Shown here in pieces: positions 1-7,217 of a DNA stretch of 11,200 nt. Numbering within the stretch: position 1 is the first letter of the stretch; each line of letters starts with the position of its first letter. The stretch comes from Patescibacteria group bacterium (GTDB taxonomy: Bacteria; Patescibacteriota; Kazan-3B-28). The notes beneath the pieces were generated by a model. That model worked only from the letters and a program-made list of their open reading frames with translations, was not told the DNA's origin and ran no database searches. Made by a program: the position numbers and the translations under genes. The stretch spans positions 1-11,200 of the forward strand of contig JAKLDB010000002.1 of the NCBI GenBank assembly GCA_022703745.1, read 5' to 3'.

Positions 1-851
1 ATTGCAGTAGGGGGGAGGCCTAAAAACTTTCTTGTATTGTAGGGAGAATTACTATTCAAGTCTGCTTTTGTAATAGGATTATCCCAGTTGCCGGTAATGT
101 AGCGAACGGTAGCATCAACATCTAGACGCATTCCTTTGGCAATACGATTGAGTAGAACTTGGGCAACTAGTCTGCGGTTTACTTCAGTACGAGCCTCTTC
201 TTCTACTAATGAGGCGAGGATAAGAATTTGGTTGAGAGTACGTCCACTTTTGTCGATCTGGGTCTGCAGGGGAGCAATTCTACGCTGAAAGTTATTCAGC
301 ATCATAGAGATGATATCTTTAGTCGGTGTACCTTTGTTTATCCGATAAGTATCTGGAAAAAGATACCCTTCCAGGGAATCTTTTTTGGTACGCGACTGGA
401 GAAAGGCATCTTGGCTAGTCCAATTTTTTGTGGTGTTGATAAATTCCGACGAATCAGCAACTCCTTTTTTCTTTAACAAGTCAGCAATTTGTTGAATGGT
501 GTATCCTTCGGGAATGACCATATTAGAAACTGCGGAAGTACCTGAACGGAAGGTAGAAGCAATTTGCCAGACATCCATACGAGGAGAGATGTTGTATGTA
601 CCGGATTGAATTACCTTTACCCCACTAACCCAGAAAGCAAGTCGTCCTCCAGAAACCGAGCGAATAAATCCTTGATCCTGTAAAGAGGAGATAACTCGGG
701 TAATCGATTGACCGTTTTCAACGGTAAATAGATACTGTTCACCTTTGTAGTTTGCTGGTGCGAACATCCACAAATAGGTGCCTAGCAAAACGATTGCTAG
801 GCCACCTAAAATGATTGAGCTGATAATTACTTTTTTCTGTTTCAAAACCAA
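1..851 (-). CDS. mltG: Endolytic transglycosylase MltG (YceG family), 3' end cut by window edge
   Basis: MltG is a membrane-anchored lytic transglycosylase that cleaves nascent peptidoglycan strands and so sets their length. The first 283 residues are visible. Residues 1-6 are short and basic, 8-29 form one membrane helix (signal anchor), about 38-100 match the LysM-like N-terminal part, and 110-283 are the YceG catalytic domain. Hallmarks are EGYLFPDTY (161-169), ASLVEEEA (213-220, with E217 at the family's catalytic glutamate), LLNRIAKGMRLDVDATVRY (233-251) and SPYNTRKFLGLPP (269-281). The following NPG region lies outside the window. The start is TTG at 851-849: an in-frame TAA at 860-858 excludes anything longer, and no ATG comes before the helix. 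TTG at 845 is an alternative. No Shine-Dalgarno is seen. The start lies 2 nt after the stop of the 59-aa gene, so translational coupling is likely. Family assignment is firm; the exact start is inferred. Confidence 0.93.
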   Translation of the reverse strand, partial: MVLKQKKVIISSIILGGLAIVLLGTYLWMFAPANYKGEQYLFTVENGQSITRVISSLQDQGFIRSVSGGRLAFWVSGVKVIQSGTYNISPRMDVWQIASTFRSGTSAVSNMVIPEGYTIQQIADLLKKKGVADSSEFINTTKNWTSQDAFLQSRTKKDSLEGYLFPDTYRINKGTPTKDIISMMLNNFQRRIAPLQTQIDKSGRTLNQILILASLVEEEARTEVNRRLVAQVLLNRIAKGMRLDVDATVRYITGNWDNPITKADLNSNSPYNTRKFLGLPPTA

Positions 852-853
852 AT

Positions 854-1033
854 CTATTTATTTTGCAGCATTTCTTTGAGGGCTATGATGATAAGTACGA
901 TTGGCCAATAAGCCAGCCAACTTATCGAGAGCATCCCCAAATTCACTAACAGGATTACGACACCAACCAAGAGAAGAACGAGTTGATCAAAAAGATCCAT
1001 CTCGCCAAACAGAAAGTGATTACTTCCTTTCAT
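854..1033 (-). CDS. Small membrane protein, 59 aa, resembling the LiaI/LiaF-type (DUF5668) transmembrane module
   Basis: This short reading frame sits in the otherwise empty gap between ruvA and mltG. It has a soluble start of about 15 residues (MKGSNHFLFGEMDLF), then two hydrophobic stretches: residues 18-33 (LVLLLVGVVILLVNLG) and about 38-51 (SWLAYWPIVLIIIA). It ends with a short charged tail (LKEMLQNK). The pattern of a glycine-containing helix, 'NLG', then 'W..WP..LI' resembles the membrane module found in LiaI/LiaF-like and DUF5668 proteins, a family judgement made by eye. Start choice is uncertain: ATG 1033 has no clear ribosome site, and ATG 1000 (MDLFDQL) is an alternative. It lies 26 nt after ruvA and 2 nt before mltG in the same direction, so it is probably cotranscribed. 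Its function is unknown. The link to envelope growth rests only on its neighbour. Confidence 0.7.
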   Translation of the reverse strand: MKGSNHFLFGEMDLFDQLVLLLVGVVILLVNLGMLSISWLAYWPIVLIIIALKEMLQNK

Positions 1034-1059
1034 AGGTCTATAGGATTATTCCAATATAA

Positions 1060-1626
1060 TTATTTCTTACCCAGGTGTTGAAGTGCGTATTTTAGTTTCT
1101 CTTCAGTCGTCGATAGATCTTTTGGTAAGCTTGTTAAGATTTGCCGCACTTCATATGAATTATACCCTAATCCCGTAAGTGCCGACAAAAGATCTTCTGT
1201 ATCGGGGGAATATGCAGTCCCGATAAAATCAAGACGATTCTTTAACTCGACCATGATACGCTCTGCGGTCTTTTTTCCGATACCGCTAATCATTGTGAGT
1301 ACCGCTAGGTTGTTACTGACAATAGCCGTTTTGAGGTCGTTGACGGAACCTGCGTTTAAGATACTTAGGGCTAATCTCGGTCCAACACCGCTAATTGTAA
1401 TAAGCTGAGAGAAGAAGTTTAATTCGGAACTTCCTGTAAATCCGTAAAGAGACATTTGGTCTTCACGCACTACAAGATGGGTCAGAAGTTCTAGGGGTTC
1501 ACCAATTTGTGCAGAAGAAACAACCTGCTGGGTAGCAGAGACTTTGTACCCCACGCCACCAGCAGTCTGGAGTAAAACCCAGTCGAGTCCTTTTGATGTA
1601 ACTGTCCCCGTGATGTTTCCTATCAT
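1060..1626 (-). CDS. ruvA: Holliday junction branch migration protein RuvA
   Basis: RuvA binds four-way DNA junctions as a tetramer and loads the RuvB motor for branch migration. The 188-aa product has the three family parts. An OB-fold covers residues 1-63 (starting MIGNITGTV), and domain II has two helix-hairpin-helix motifs, ISGVGPRLAL (78-87) and ISGIGKKTAE (113-122). A short C-terminal three-helix domain (about 142-188) is the RuvB contact. It is a little shorter than E. coli RuvA (203 aa). The reading frame stays open upstream to 1668, but the conserved MIGxIxG start is at 1626. That start is preceded by AGAGAGG with an unusually short 3-nt spacer and overlaps the ruvC stop by 4 nt (ATGA), the classic ruvC-ruvA coupling. 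No ruvB is present in the window. Confidence 0.96.
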   Translation of the reverse strand: MIGNITGTVTSKGLDWVLLQTAGGVGYKVSATQQVVSSAQIGEPLELLTHLVVREDQMSLYGFTGSSELNFFSQLITISGVGPRLALSILNAGSVNDLKTAIVSNNLAVLTMISGIGKKTAERIMVELKNRLDFIGTAYSPDTEDLLSALTGLGYNSYEVRQILTSLPKDLSTTEEKLKYALQHLGKK

Positions 1627-2123
1627 ATGCCTCTCTTTAAACTTGCCAGTTTTGACGAATTGGCACAAGTAACCGCAATAGCAAGAGCATCAGCGGCATC
1701 ATCTGGATGGGGAACGGTAGATAGGCCAAGCAGTAGTTGAAGCATTTTTTGAATTTGTGCCTTATCTGCTCTTCCGTATCCAGTAAGAGCTTGTTTTACT
1801 TGCATCGGGGTATAGTGCTCTACGGGGATTTTAAGATTAGCAACTGTTTGCAATAGAACACCCCGACCTTGTGCCACACTAATTGCAGTCGTGACGTTTT
1901 TGGCAAAAAATAGATCTTCTACAGCAACAATGTCTGGCTGAAATTGTCGCAAAACATTCCGCAACTCTTTGGCGATTTGGTTCAGTCTAGTAGGCATTGG
2001 ATGTTCTTTGGAAGTAGTAATACAACCATGGGCAATGTGGCTAATCTTTTGTCCATCTGTTGCAATGATCCCATAGCCGACGATAGCGGTTCCAGGATCT
2101 AGTCCGAGAATAATTTGGGTCAT
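1623..2123 (-). CDS. ruvC: Crossover junction endodeoxyribonuclease RuvC
   Basis: RuvC is the Holliday junction resolvase. It acts as a dimer and nicks two opposing strands of the junction using an RNase H-like fold with metal-binding acidic residues. In this 166-aa protein the tetrad is visible: D9 in GLDPGT, E69 in VAVEDLFF, and D142 and D145 in HPDDAADALAIA. The conserved VKQALTGYGRADKAQ segment (109-123) is also intact, so it should be active. Length is close to that of E. coli RuvC (173 aa). The ATG at 2123 follows the yebC stop by one nucleotide (TAAGATG), and its TGA stop overlaps the ruvA ATG. Translation of the three genes is therefore probably linked. Confidence 0.97.
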   Translation of the reverse strand: MTQIILGLDPGTAIVGYGIIATDGQKISHIAHGCITTSKEHPMPTRLNQIAKELRNVLRQFQPDIVAVEDLFFAKNVTTAISVAQGRGVLLQTVANLKIPVEHYTPMQVKQALTGYGRADKAQIQKMLQLLLGLSTVPHPDDAADALAIAVTCANSSKLASLKRGI

Positions 2124-2124
2124 C

Positions 2125-2862
2125 TTAAAGAGATTGAAGAATATTGTCTTCTATATCGAAATTGCTGAATACTTCTGTCACGTCCTCATTATCCTCCAGG
2201 GCATCCATTAGACTTAGAACCTTACGAGCAATATTGGCATCTGTCACTTGAACTAAGTTAGTTGGCACTAACGCCAACTTGTCTTCTTGGATGTTAACCC
2301 CGATAGAAGTTAAAAATTGTTTTACTTGGTTTAGCTCGGTAGGGGAAGTGTGGATCTCCCAAACATCCCCTTGGTCTTGAATGTCTTCTGCTCCAGCATC
2401 GATAGCTTTGAACTCTAAGTCGGGATCGCCTTTAGGAATAATTAGAATTCCTTTATTAGAAAATTGCCAAGCAACGGAACCAGAGGTTCCTAGGGTACCA
2501 CCGTGTTTGGTAAAGAGATTTCGTAAGTCAGAAACAGTACGGTTCTTGTTGCCTGTTAGAGCTTGGACCATTACTGCAATATTGCCAGGGGCCATGCCTT
2601 CATACATAACTTCTTCAATCTGACTTTTGTCCTTATCTAATCCAGCCCCCTTGCGGATAGCTTTTTCTATATTAGCCGAAGGCATATTGGCCGATTTGGC
2701 TTTTTGGACAGCTAACTTCAACCTGAAGTTCATTGCGGGATCTGGACCGGATTTTGCAGCAACTTCGATTAGACGAGCAAGCTTGGTAAACTCGGCCCCT
2801 TTCTTGGCATCAAGGGCGCCCTTCTTTCGCTTGATAGTAGACCATTTAGAGTGTCCAGACAT
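2125..2862 (-). CDS. yebC: YebC/PmpR family protein
   Basis: YebC-family proteins are widespread. They have been described as DNA-binding transcription regulators, and more recently some members have been linked to ribosomes stalled at proline-rich stretches. Which role applies here is not decided by sequence. The 245-aa product begins with the invariant MSGHSKWSTIKRKKG, followed by KGAEFTKLARLI and NMPSANIEKAIRKG. The central TGNKNRTVSDLRNLFTKHGG and GSVAWQF motifs and an acidic C-terminal domain complete the family. The frame is open further upstream to a GTG at 2889, but the family start at 2862 is clearly correct. AGGAG lies only 1 nt before the ATG, and a TGGTATACT extended -10 lies immediately upstream. 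yebC-ruvC-ruvA is a common bacterial gene order. Confidence 0.96.
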   Translation of the reverse strand: MSGHSKWSTIKRKKGALDAKKGAEFTKLARLIEVAAKSGPDPAMNFRLKLAVQKAKSANMPSANIEKAIRKGAGLDKDKSQIEEVMYEGMAPGNIAVMVQALTGNKNRTVSDLRNLFTKHGGTLGTSGSVAWQFSNKGILIIPKGDPDLEFKAIDAGAEDIQDQGDVWEIHTSPTELNQVKQFLTSIGVNIQEDKLALVPTNLVQVTDANIARKVLSLMDALEDNEDVTEVFSNFDIEDNILQSL

Positions 2863-2868
2863 GCTCCT

Positions 2869-2877
2869 AGTATACCA
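2869..2877 (-). promoter_or_regulatory. Candidate extended -10 promoter of the yebC-ruvC-ruvA cluster
   Basis: On the minus strand the bases read TGGTATACT, matching the extended -10 form TGnTATAAT with one mismatch in the hexamer. No good -35 is found at the usual distance, as often happens with extended -10 promoters. A transcript starting 6-7 nt downstream would begin at about 2862, on the yebC ATG itself, so the mRNA could be leaderless. This rests on motif match and position only. Confidence 0.5.
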
Positions 2878-2917
2878 GCCTGGCTCCACAGGCTTATCTC
2901 CCTCTTTTCAAGGTGTA

Positions 2918-2923
2918 TATAAT
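2918..2923 (+). promoter_or_regulatory. Candidate -10 element (TATAAT) of the pcrA operon
   Basis: A perfect TATAAT hexamer ends 8 nt before the pcrA ATG at 2932. No convincing -35 hexamer is present. The predicted transcription start, about 2930, would leave at most a few bases of leader and would exclude the GGAGG at 2926-2930, which is itself too close to the ATG (1 nt) to be a normal ribosome site. It mirrors the yebC promoter across the 69-nt divergent gap. Confidence 0.5.
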
Positions 2924-2931
2924 ATGGAGGT

Positions 2932-5047
2932 ATGTCAGACAGCTTAAAGGAACTAAATAATCAGCAAATAGAGGCAGTCAAGATCCTCAAAGGACCAGTT
3001 TTGGTGTTGGCAGGCGCTGGTTCTGGCAAGACGAAGGCCCTTACTCACCGCATTGCCTATCTACACCAAAAACATGATGTGGCTCTGGCGAATATTTTGG
3101 CGATTACTTTTACGAATAAGGCAGCGGGGGAGATGAGTGAGCGAGTAGTGAAACTACTTGGGCTTAGAAGCAAAAAACAATTCTTTATTAGCACCTTTCA
3201 CTCTTTTTCTGCGCGGTTGCTTCGGATGGAGGCACACCACTTGGGATACAGTCGGCAATTTACAATATTGGATAGCGATGACTCCCTGACTGCAATAAAG
3301 CGAGCCATGCAGAAATTAGAATTAGATCCCAAAAAAATTCATCCCGAAGCGGTTCGGGCTCATATTTCATCTGCAAAAAATGAGTTGCTAACCGAAGATG
3401 AGTATCGACGCTTGGCGCAGGGAAGCTTCCAACAAGTAGTGGCCAAAGTGTATACGGTATATCAACAAATATTACGGGAGAATCAGTCTTTGGATTTCGA
3501 CGATTTGATTATGAAAACTGTAGAGTTGTTTAGGCAGGAACCGAAGATACTAGAAAAATACCAAGAACAATTCAAATATATTCTGGTCGACGAGTATCAG
3601 GATACAAACACTGCCCAGTATGAGCTAGTGCGGCTTTTGGCAGATAGGTATCGAAATCTTTTTGTAGTTGGAGACGACTGGCAATCTATTTACTCGTGGC
3701 GAGGAGCAAATTACCAGAATATCCTGAACTTCCACAGAGATTATCCAGAGGCAAAAATAGTGAAGTTAGAACAGAACTACCGTTCAACTCAAAACATTCT
3801 GGATGCTGCTCATGCGGTGATCGTACATAATCGAAATCGAAGTGAAAAAAAAACTTTGGACCCAGGAACCGGCGGGGGAGCCTATAGTAATTTACGAAGC
3901 TGCTAGCGAGAGGAGCGAAGGGGAATTTGTTATCCATGAAGTGGAGCGTTTGAAAAAGCAAGAGAAAACTTCCCTGAATGACATCGTAGTTCTGTACCGA
4001 ACCAATGCGCAATCTAGAAGTATAGAAGAATCGCTGCTTCGCGCTGGGGTTCCTTACCGAGTTATCGGGGGGGTGCGTTTTTATGAGAGGCGGGAAATAA
4101 AGGATATGCTGGCATATCTTTCTGTGTTGATAAACCCAGATAATACTCTGGCTCTGGAGAGAATAATTAATATGCCGACCCGTGGCGTGGGAAAAAAGAT
4201 GTGGGAAAACCTATTGGCTAGAGCTTCGAACGAAAGAATGGGAGCGGGAACTTGGCTGATAGAAACTTCCAATTTACCTGAGCCTCTAAAGAATTTTTCT
4301 TCTATTTTGAAGAGGCTAATAAAAAAAGCTTCGAGTCTTAGCTTAAGCCACTTGCTAGATGCAACCTTGACTGAGACAGGTTACAAAAAAATGTTAACGG
4401 ATTCGGGTATTGAGGGACAAACTAGACTAGAAAATATATATGAACTGAAGTCGGTAATGGAGAAATATGATCACCTCGAACACCAGCTCGCTATTCAAAC
4501 ATTCCTAGAAGAAGTTACTTTGATTTCCGACATCGACAACTACTCCCCAGAGGATGATGCGATAACCTTGATGACAGTGCATTCGGCCAAAGGACTAGAA
4601 TTCAATTACGTCTTTGTTGCCGGAATGGAAGAGAATCTCTTCCCTCATGGTCGGAGCCTAATGGATCAACAGGAATTGGAAGAGGAACGTCGTCTTTGCT
4701 ACGTTGCTATTACTCGAGCACGTAGGCGAGTATACCTGATTCATGCACGGGAAAGACTAATTTACGGGAGTCCGCAAATTAATCCTCCTTCCCGTTTTAT
4801 TTCCGACATACCCGTTGAGTTGACTGAGACCATTGTGCACCAATCCCATACTCCACGTACCCAAGTTACAGACTCTCCTAGAATTGTTTATTCAGATAGC
4901 TTAAAACCAGGCGTAAAAGTTTCCCATCAACAGTTTGGAGAAGGAGTAGTGATAAGCCGTACCGCAGATATTGTTACCGTAGCTTTTGTCTCCTCGGGGA
5001 TTAAGACGTTGGCAGCTGAGCTAGCGAGATTAAAGTTATCGAAATGA
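2932..5047 (+). CDS. pcrA: UvrD/PcrA-type 3'-5' DNA helicase, frame broken at a 9-A run
   Basis: This is a superfamily 1A helicase that unwinds DNA in repair and clears protein blocks. The frame is split. The first piece (2932-3906, 324 aa) carries the Q motif (Q11/Q12), Walker A AGAGSGKT (27-34), motif Ia AITFTNKAAGEM (57-68), motif II VDEYQDTN (219-226), motif III GDDWQSIYSWRGA (247-259) and motif IV EQNYRS (280-285). The second piece continues from LWTQEPAGEPIVIYEA with motif V TLMTVHSAKGLEF and motif VI LCYVAITRAR. It ends in a Tudor-like C-terminal domain (GVKVSHQQFGEGVV), which in PcrA contacts RNA polymerase. Deleting one A from 3845-3853 joins them into 704 aa, a normal length. Motif III has W where many relatives have a third D. 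The stop overlaps the next ATG by 4 nt. Most likely the break is an assembly indel or slippage, because the rest is well conserved. Confidence 0.93.
3845..3853 (+). other. A9 homopolymer at the pcrA frame break
   Basis: Nine consecutive A follow AGTG inside pcrA. Read straight through, the frame gives SEKKTLDPG and stops at 3904-3906. With eight A it gives SEKKLWTQE, which matches the 'K.LWT' segment expected in UvrD/PcrA proteins and continues to the natural stop. The change needed is loss of one base or gain of two. Runs of this length are typical sites of sequencing error, replication slippage and RNA polymerase slippage. Confidence 0.9.
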
Positions 5048-5661
5048 TATTCTGGCGATCTGTAATCAATTTATTTTTATTGGCAATAATTGCACTTGGA
5101 GTTAACCGATTAGGAATAAACCGAGCGAGTGCTTGGCATTCGATACTAGTCGACTACAACGGCTTTAAGTGGGATACCACAACAGATGCTCGAGATGTTG
5201 CCGAGTTTCTGCTCTCTGAATGGGGAGACTACGAGCAATTAGGTATTACACCACTACCAGAAACCCAGATTGCCGATAATATGACGATCACTATTTCTAA
5301 TAAATCTAGCGAAGCCCTGAGTCCGATCGTTGCTACTAATCTAAAAACAAGACAGAATCAACTAGCCCAAGCAGCGCAGGCTGCCAAAGCGGTCCTTACA
5401 AAACCAAAGTCACCAATTTATTCTGGGCTCGCCACTTGGTATCGGTTTGGTGATAAACTAACAGCGGCTAGTCGTAGATACCCCAAAGGAACTAAATTGA
5501 GAGTAGTTGCCCTGGCCTCTGGAAAGACCGTAGATGTAGTTGTGAACGATTACGGTCCCAGTGCCTCTACTGGTATTGATTTGGATTTGAACGAACCGGC
5601 CTTTTCCAAGATTGCTCCCTTAGGGGCGGGGAAGATAAAAGTGAAGTATTTTAAGATATAG
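5044..5661 (+). CDS. Exported RlpA-like double-psi beta-barrel protein with an N-terminal DUF348-like domain
   Basis: A 205-aa secreted or anchored protein. Residues 1-30 form a signal peptide or anchor (basic R5, hydrophobic core 8-19, ASA at 28-30). Residues 33-86 (ILVDYNGF...TDARDVAEFL...ITPLPETQIADNMTITI) resemble the DUF348 ubiquitin-like repeat of YabE/Rpf-type wall proteins. An Ala/Gln-rich linker covers about 95-125. Residues 126-205 are an RlpA-type double-psi beta-barrel: GLATWYRFGDKLTAAS, YPKGTKLRV, then VNDYGP with D169 at the likely catalytic aspartate, and GIDLDLNEPAF. Relatives include lytic transglycosylases that act on peptidoglycan, though activity here is inferred. The start ATG overlaps the pcrA TGA stop (ATGA) and has no obvious Shine-Dalgarno, so it probably depends on translation of pcrA. 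rsmA follows after 12 nt. Confidence 0.8.
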   Translation: MIFWRSVINLFLLAIIALGVNRLGINRASAWHSILVDYNGFKWDTTTDARDVAEFLLSEWGDYEQLGITPLPETQIADNMTITISNKSSEALSPIVATNLKTRQNQLAQAAQAAKAVLTKPKSPIYSGLATWYRFGDKLTAASRRYPKGTKLRVVALASGKTVDVVVNDYGPSASTGIDLDLNEPAFSKIAPLGAGKIKVKYFKI

Positions 5662-5673
5662 AAAGAATATGGG

Positions 5674-6555
5674 ATGGAGTTAGATCTAACTGATTTAAAA
5701 ACCGTAAAAAGTTTATTGACCTACTATAACGTGTCAGCCCAAAAAAGCTTGGGTCAGCATTTTTTGTTGGATAAAAACGTACTAAAACAAACACTTAAAG
5801 CTGCTGAACTGACTAAAAAGGATTTTGTCATTGAAATTGGTCCAGGCTTTGGAGTTTTAACTTTCCCAATGGCCGATTTAGCGGGACGAGTACTTGCGGT
5901 GGAGACAGATAAGAAGGTACTTGAAATTTTAAGAGGACTTGGGAGCGGATATACCAATTTAGATATACTTCCCTCTAACATATTGAAGCTTGATAGCCAC
6001 TACATTTACGATCGATACAAACAATGGTCTAAAGTAAAAAGTGGAAAGACTGGGTACAAGCTGGTTTCGAATCTACCGTACTACATCACTTCTGCTATTT
6101 TAAAATTATTCCTTGAAACCGACCTGGCTCCCGACCTCATTGTGGTAATGATGCAAAAAGAAGTAGCCGAACGCATCGTTGCTGGTCCCGGAGAAATGAG
6201 TGTACTGGGAATTTCGGTACAGTTTTTTGGCGAACCAGAAATTATTGCTCAAGTTCCACGAACGGCTTTTTGGCCTAAGCCAGAAGTTGACTCCGCTATT
6301 GTCCGGATTACGCCCCGTAAAAAAATTCCCTTTGAAGTAGATAATGTAAAATTGTTTTTCAGAGTAGTAAAAGCGGGGTTCGGTGAAAAACGCAAACAAC
6401 TACATAACTCCCTTGGAGGGGGACTAAATCTTGATGATGAGCTGGTTAGTAAAGTCCTCAAGGAAATAAAGATTGATCCAAAAACACGACCGCAGGATCT
6501 AACTTTAGCCGACTGGGGGAAGGTTTATCATCAGTTTAAGGAGATTCTTAAATGA
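5674..6555 (+). CDS. rsmA: 16S rRNA (adenine1518-N6/adenine1519-N6)-dimethyltransferase RsmA (KsgA)
   Basis: RsmA dimethylates two adjacent adenines in the 3' helix 45 of 16S rRNA using S-adenosylmethionine, a late check in small-subunit assembly. The 293-aa product starts with the substrate-binding segment SAQKSLGQHFLLD (21-33). Next come SAM motif I EIGPGFGVLT (54-63), the acidic end of beta-2 at E77 in AVETDK, and catalytic motif IV NLPYYIT (133-139). PKPEVDSAIVRI and FGEKRKQLHNSL near the C-terminus complete the family. A lysine-rich stretch (YKQWSKVKSGKTGYK, 115-129) before motif IV is a modest insertion. The spacing is 12 nt after the RlpA-like gene, and its TGA overlaps the rsmI start by 4 nt. 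Confidence 0.96.
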   Translation: MELDLTDLKTVKSLLTYYNVSAQKSLGQHFLLDKNVLKQTLKAAELTKKDFVIEIGPGFGVLTFPMADLAGRVLAVETDKKVLEILRGLGSGYTNLDILPSNILKLDSHYIYDRYKQWSKVKSGKTGYKLVSNLPYYITSAILKLFLETDLAPDLIVVMMQKEVAERIVAGPGEMSVLGISVQFFGEPEIIAQVPRTAFWPKPEVDSAIVRITPRKKIPFEVDNVKLFFRVVKAGFGEKRKQLHNSLGGGLNLDDELVSKVLKEIKIDPKTRPQDLTLADWGKVYHQFKEILK

Positions 6556-7217
6556 CACTTTTTGTTGTAGCAACTCCAATTGGCAACTTGGAAGATATTA
6601 CCTTGAGAGCAGTCACAGTTTTAAAGGAAGTTAACGTGATAGCGGCGGAAGATACTCGGCAGACTCGTAGGCTTTTGGAGAAATATTCCATTAAAACACC
6701 ATCGGTGTCTGTCCATCAGCATACCCAGCCAGAGAAGCTCGAACAATTAATGGCTAGACTTAGGCGAGGGGAGGACATTGCTTTAGTTAGTGATGCTGGA
6801 ACTCCAAATGTGGCTGATCCTGGGGGAAAATTGGTGGAATTAGCAAGAAGAGAAGATATAAAGATAGTTCCCATTCCTGGACCTAGTGCGGTTACAACAA
6901 TTTTGAGTGTAGCGGGAATACCGACTGATAGTTTTATGTTCGTCGGTTTTTTACCTAAGAAAAAGGGAAGACAAACCTTGCTAAGGGAACTAGAAAAGTT
7001 GGCAGTACCCATAGTTCTGTTCGAATCACCCAATCGTGTTTTGAAGACACTTGGTGAACTGAGACAATTTTTGGGAAATCGAGATGTTATTATTGGCCGA
7101 GAACTAACTAAGCTACACGAAGAGATTCTAAAGCTCTCCTTGGATGACGCAATTCTCTATTTTAATCAACATTCACCACGAGGTGAGTTTGTAATGGTAA
7201 TAACGCCTGACTTATAA
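6552..7217 (+). CDS. rsmI: 16S rRNA (cytidine1402-2'-O)-methyltransferase RsmI
   Basis: RsmI adds the 2'-O-methyl group to C1402 in the decoding centre of 16S rRNA. The 221-aa product is a tetrapyrrole-methylase fold: VVATPIGNLEDITLRA (5-20), AAEDTRQTRRLL (31-42), LVSDAGTP (78-85), IPGPSAV (108-114) and FVGFLPKKKGRQ. The usual SDAGTPxISDPG motif reads SDAGTPNVADPG, a mild variant. It lacks the extra C-terminal segment that brings E. coli RsmI to about 286 aa. The ATG has a good AAGGAG site at 6538-6543, 8 nt upstream, inside rsmA, besides the ATGA overlap. Pairing with rsmA puts two 16S methylations under one transcript. Confidence 0.95.
   Translation: MTLFVVATPIGNLEDITLRAVTVLKEVNVIAAEDTRQTRRLLEKYSIKTPSVSVHQHTQPEKLEQLMARLRRGEDIALVSDAGTPNVADPGGKLVELARREDIKIVPIPGPSAVTTILSVAGIPTDSFMFVGFLPKKKGRQTLLRELEKLAVPIVLFESPNRVLKTLGELRQFLGNRDVIIGRELTKLHEEILKLSLDDAILYFNQHSPRGEFVMVITPDL

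Noticed and set aside
228..476. Plus-strand open frame of 82 codons
   Set aside because: It lies wholly antisense to mltG, whose translation is clearly conserved here, and it resembles no family.
1055..1060. TATAAT on the plus strand
   Set aside because: No plus-strand gene follows for nearly 2 kb, there is no -35, and AT-rich gaps give such hexamers by chance.
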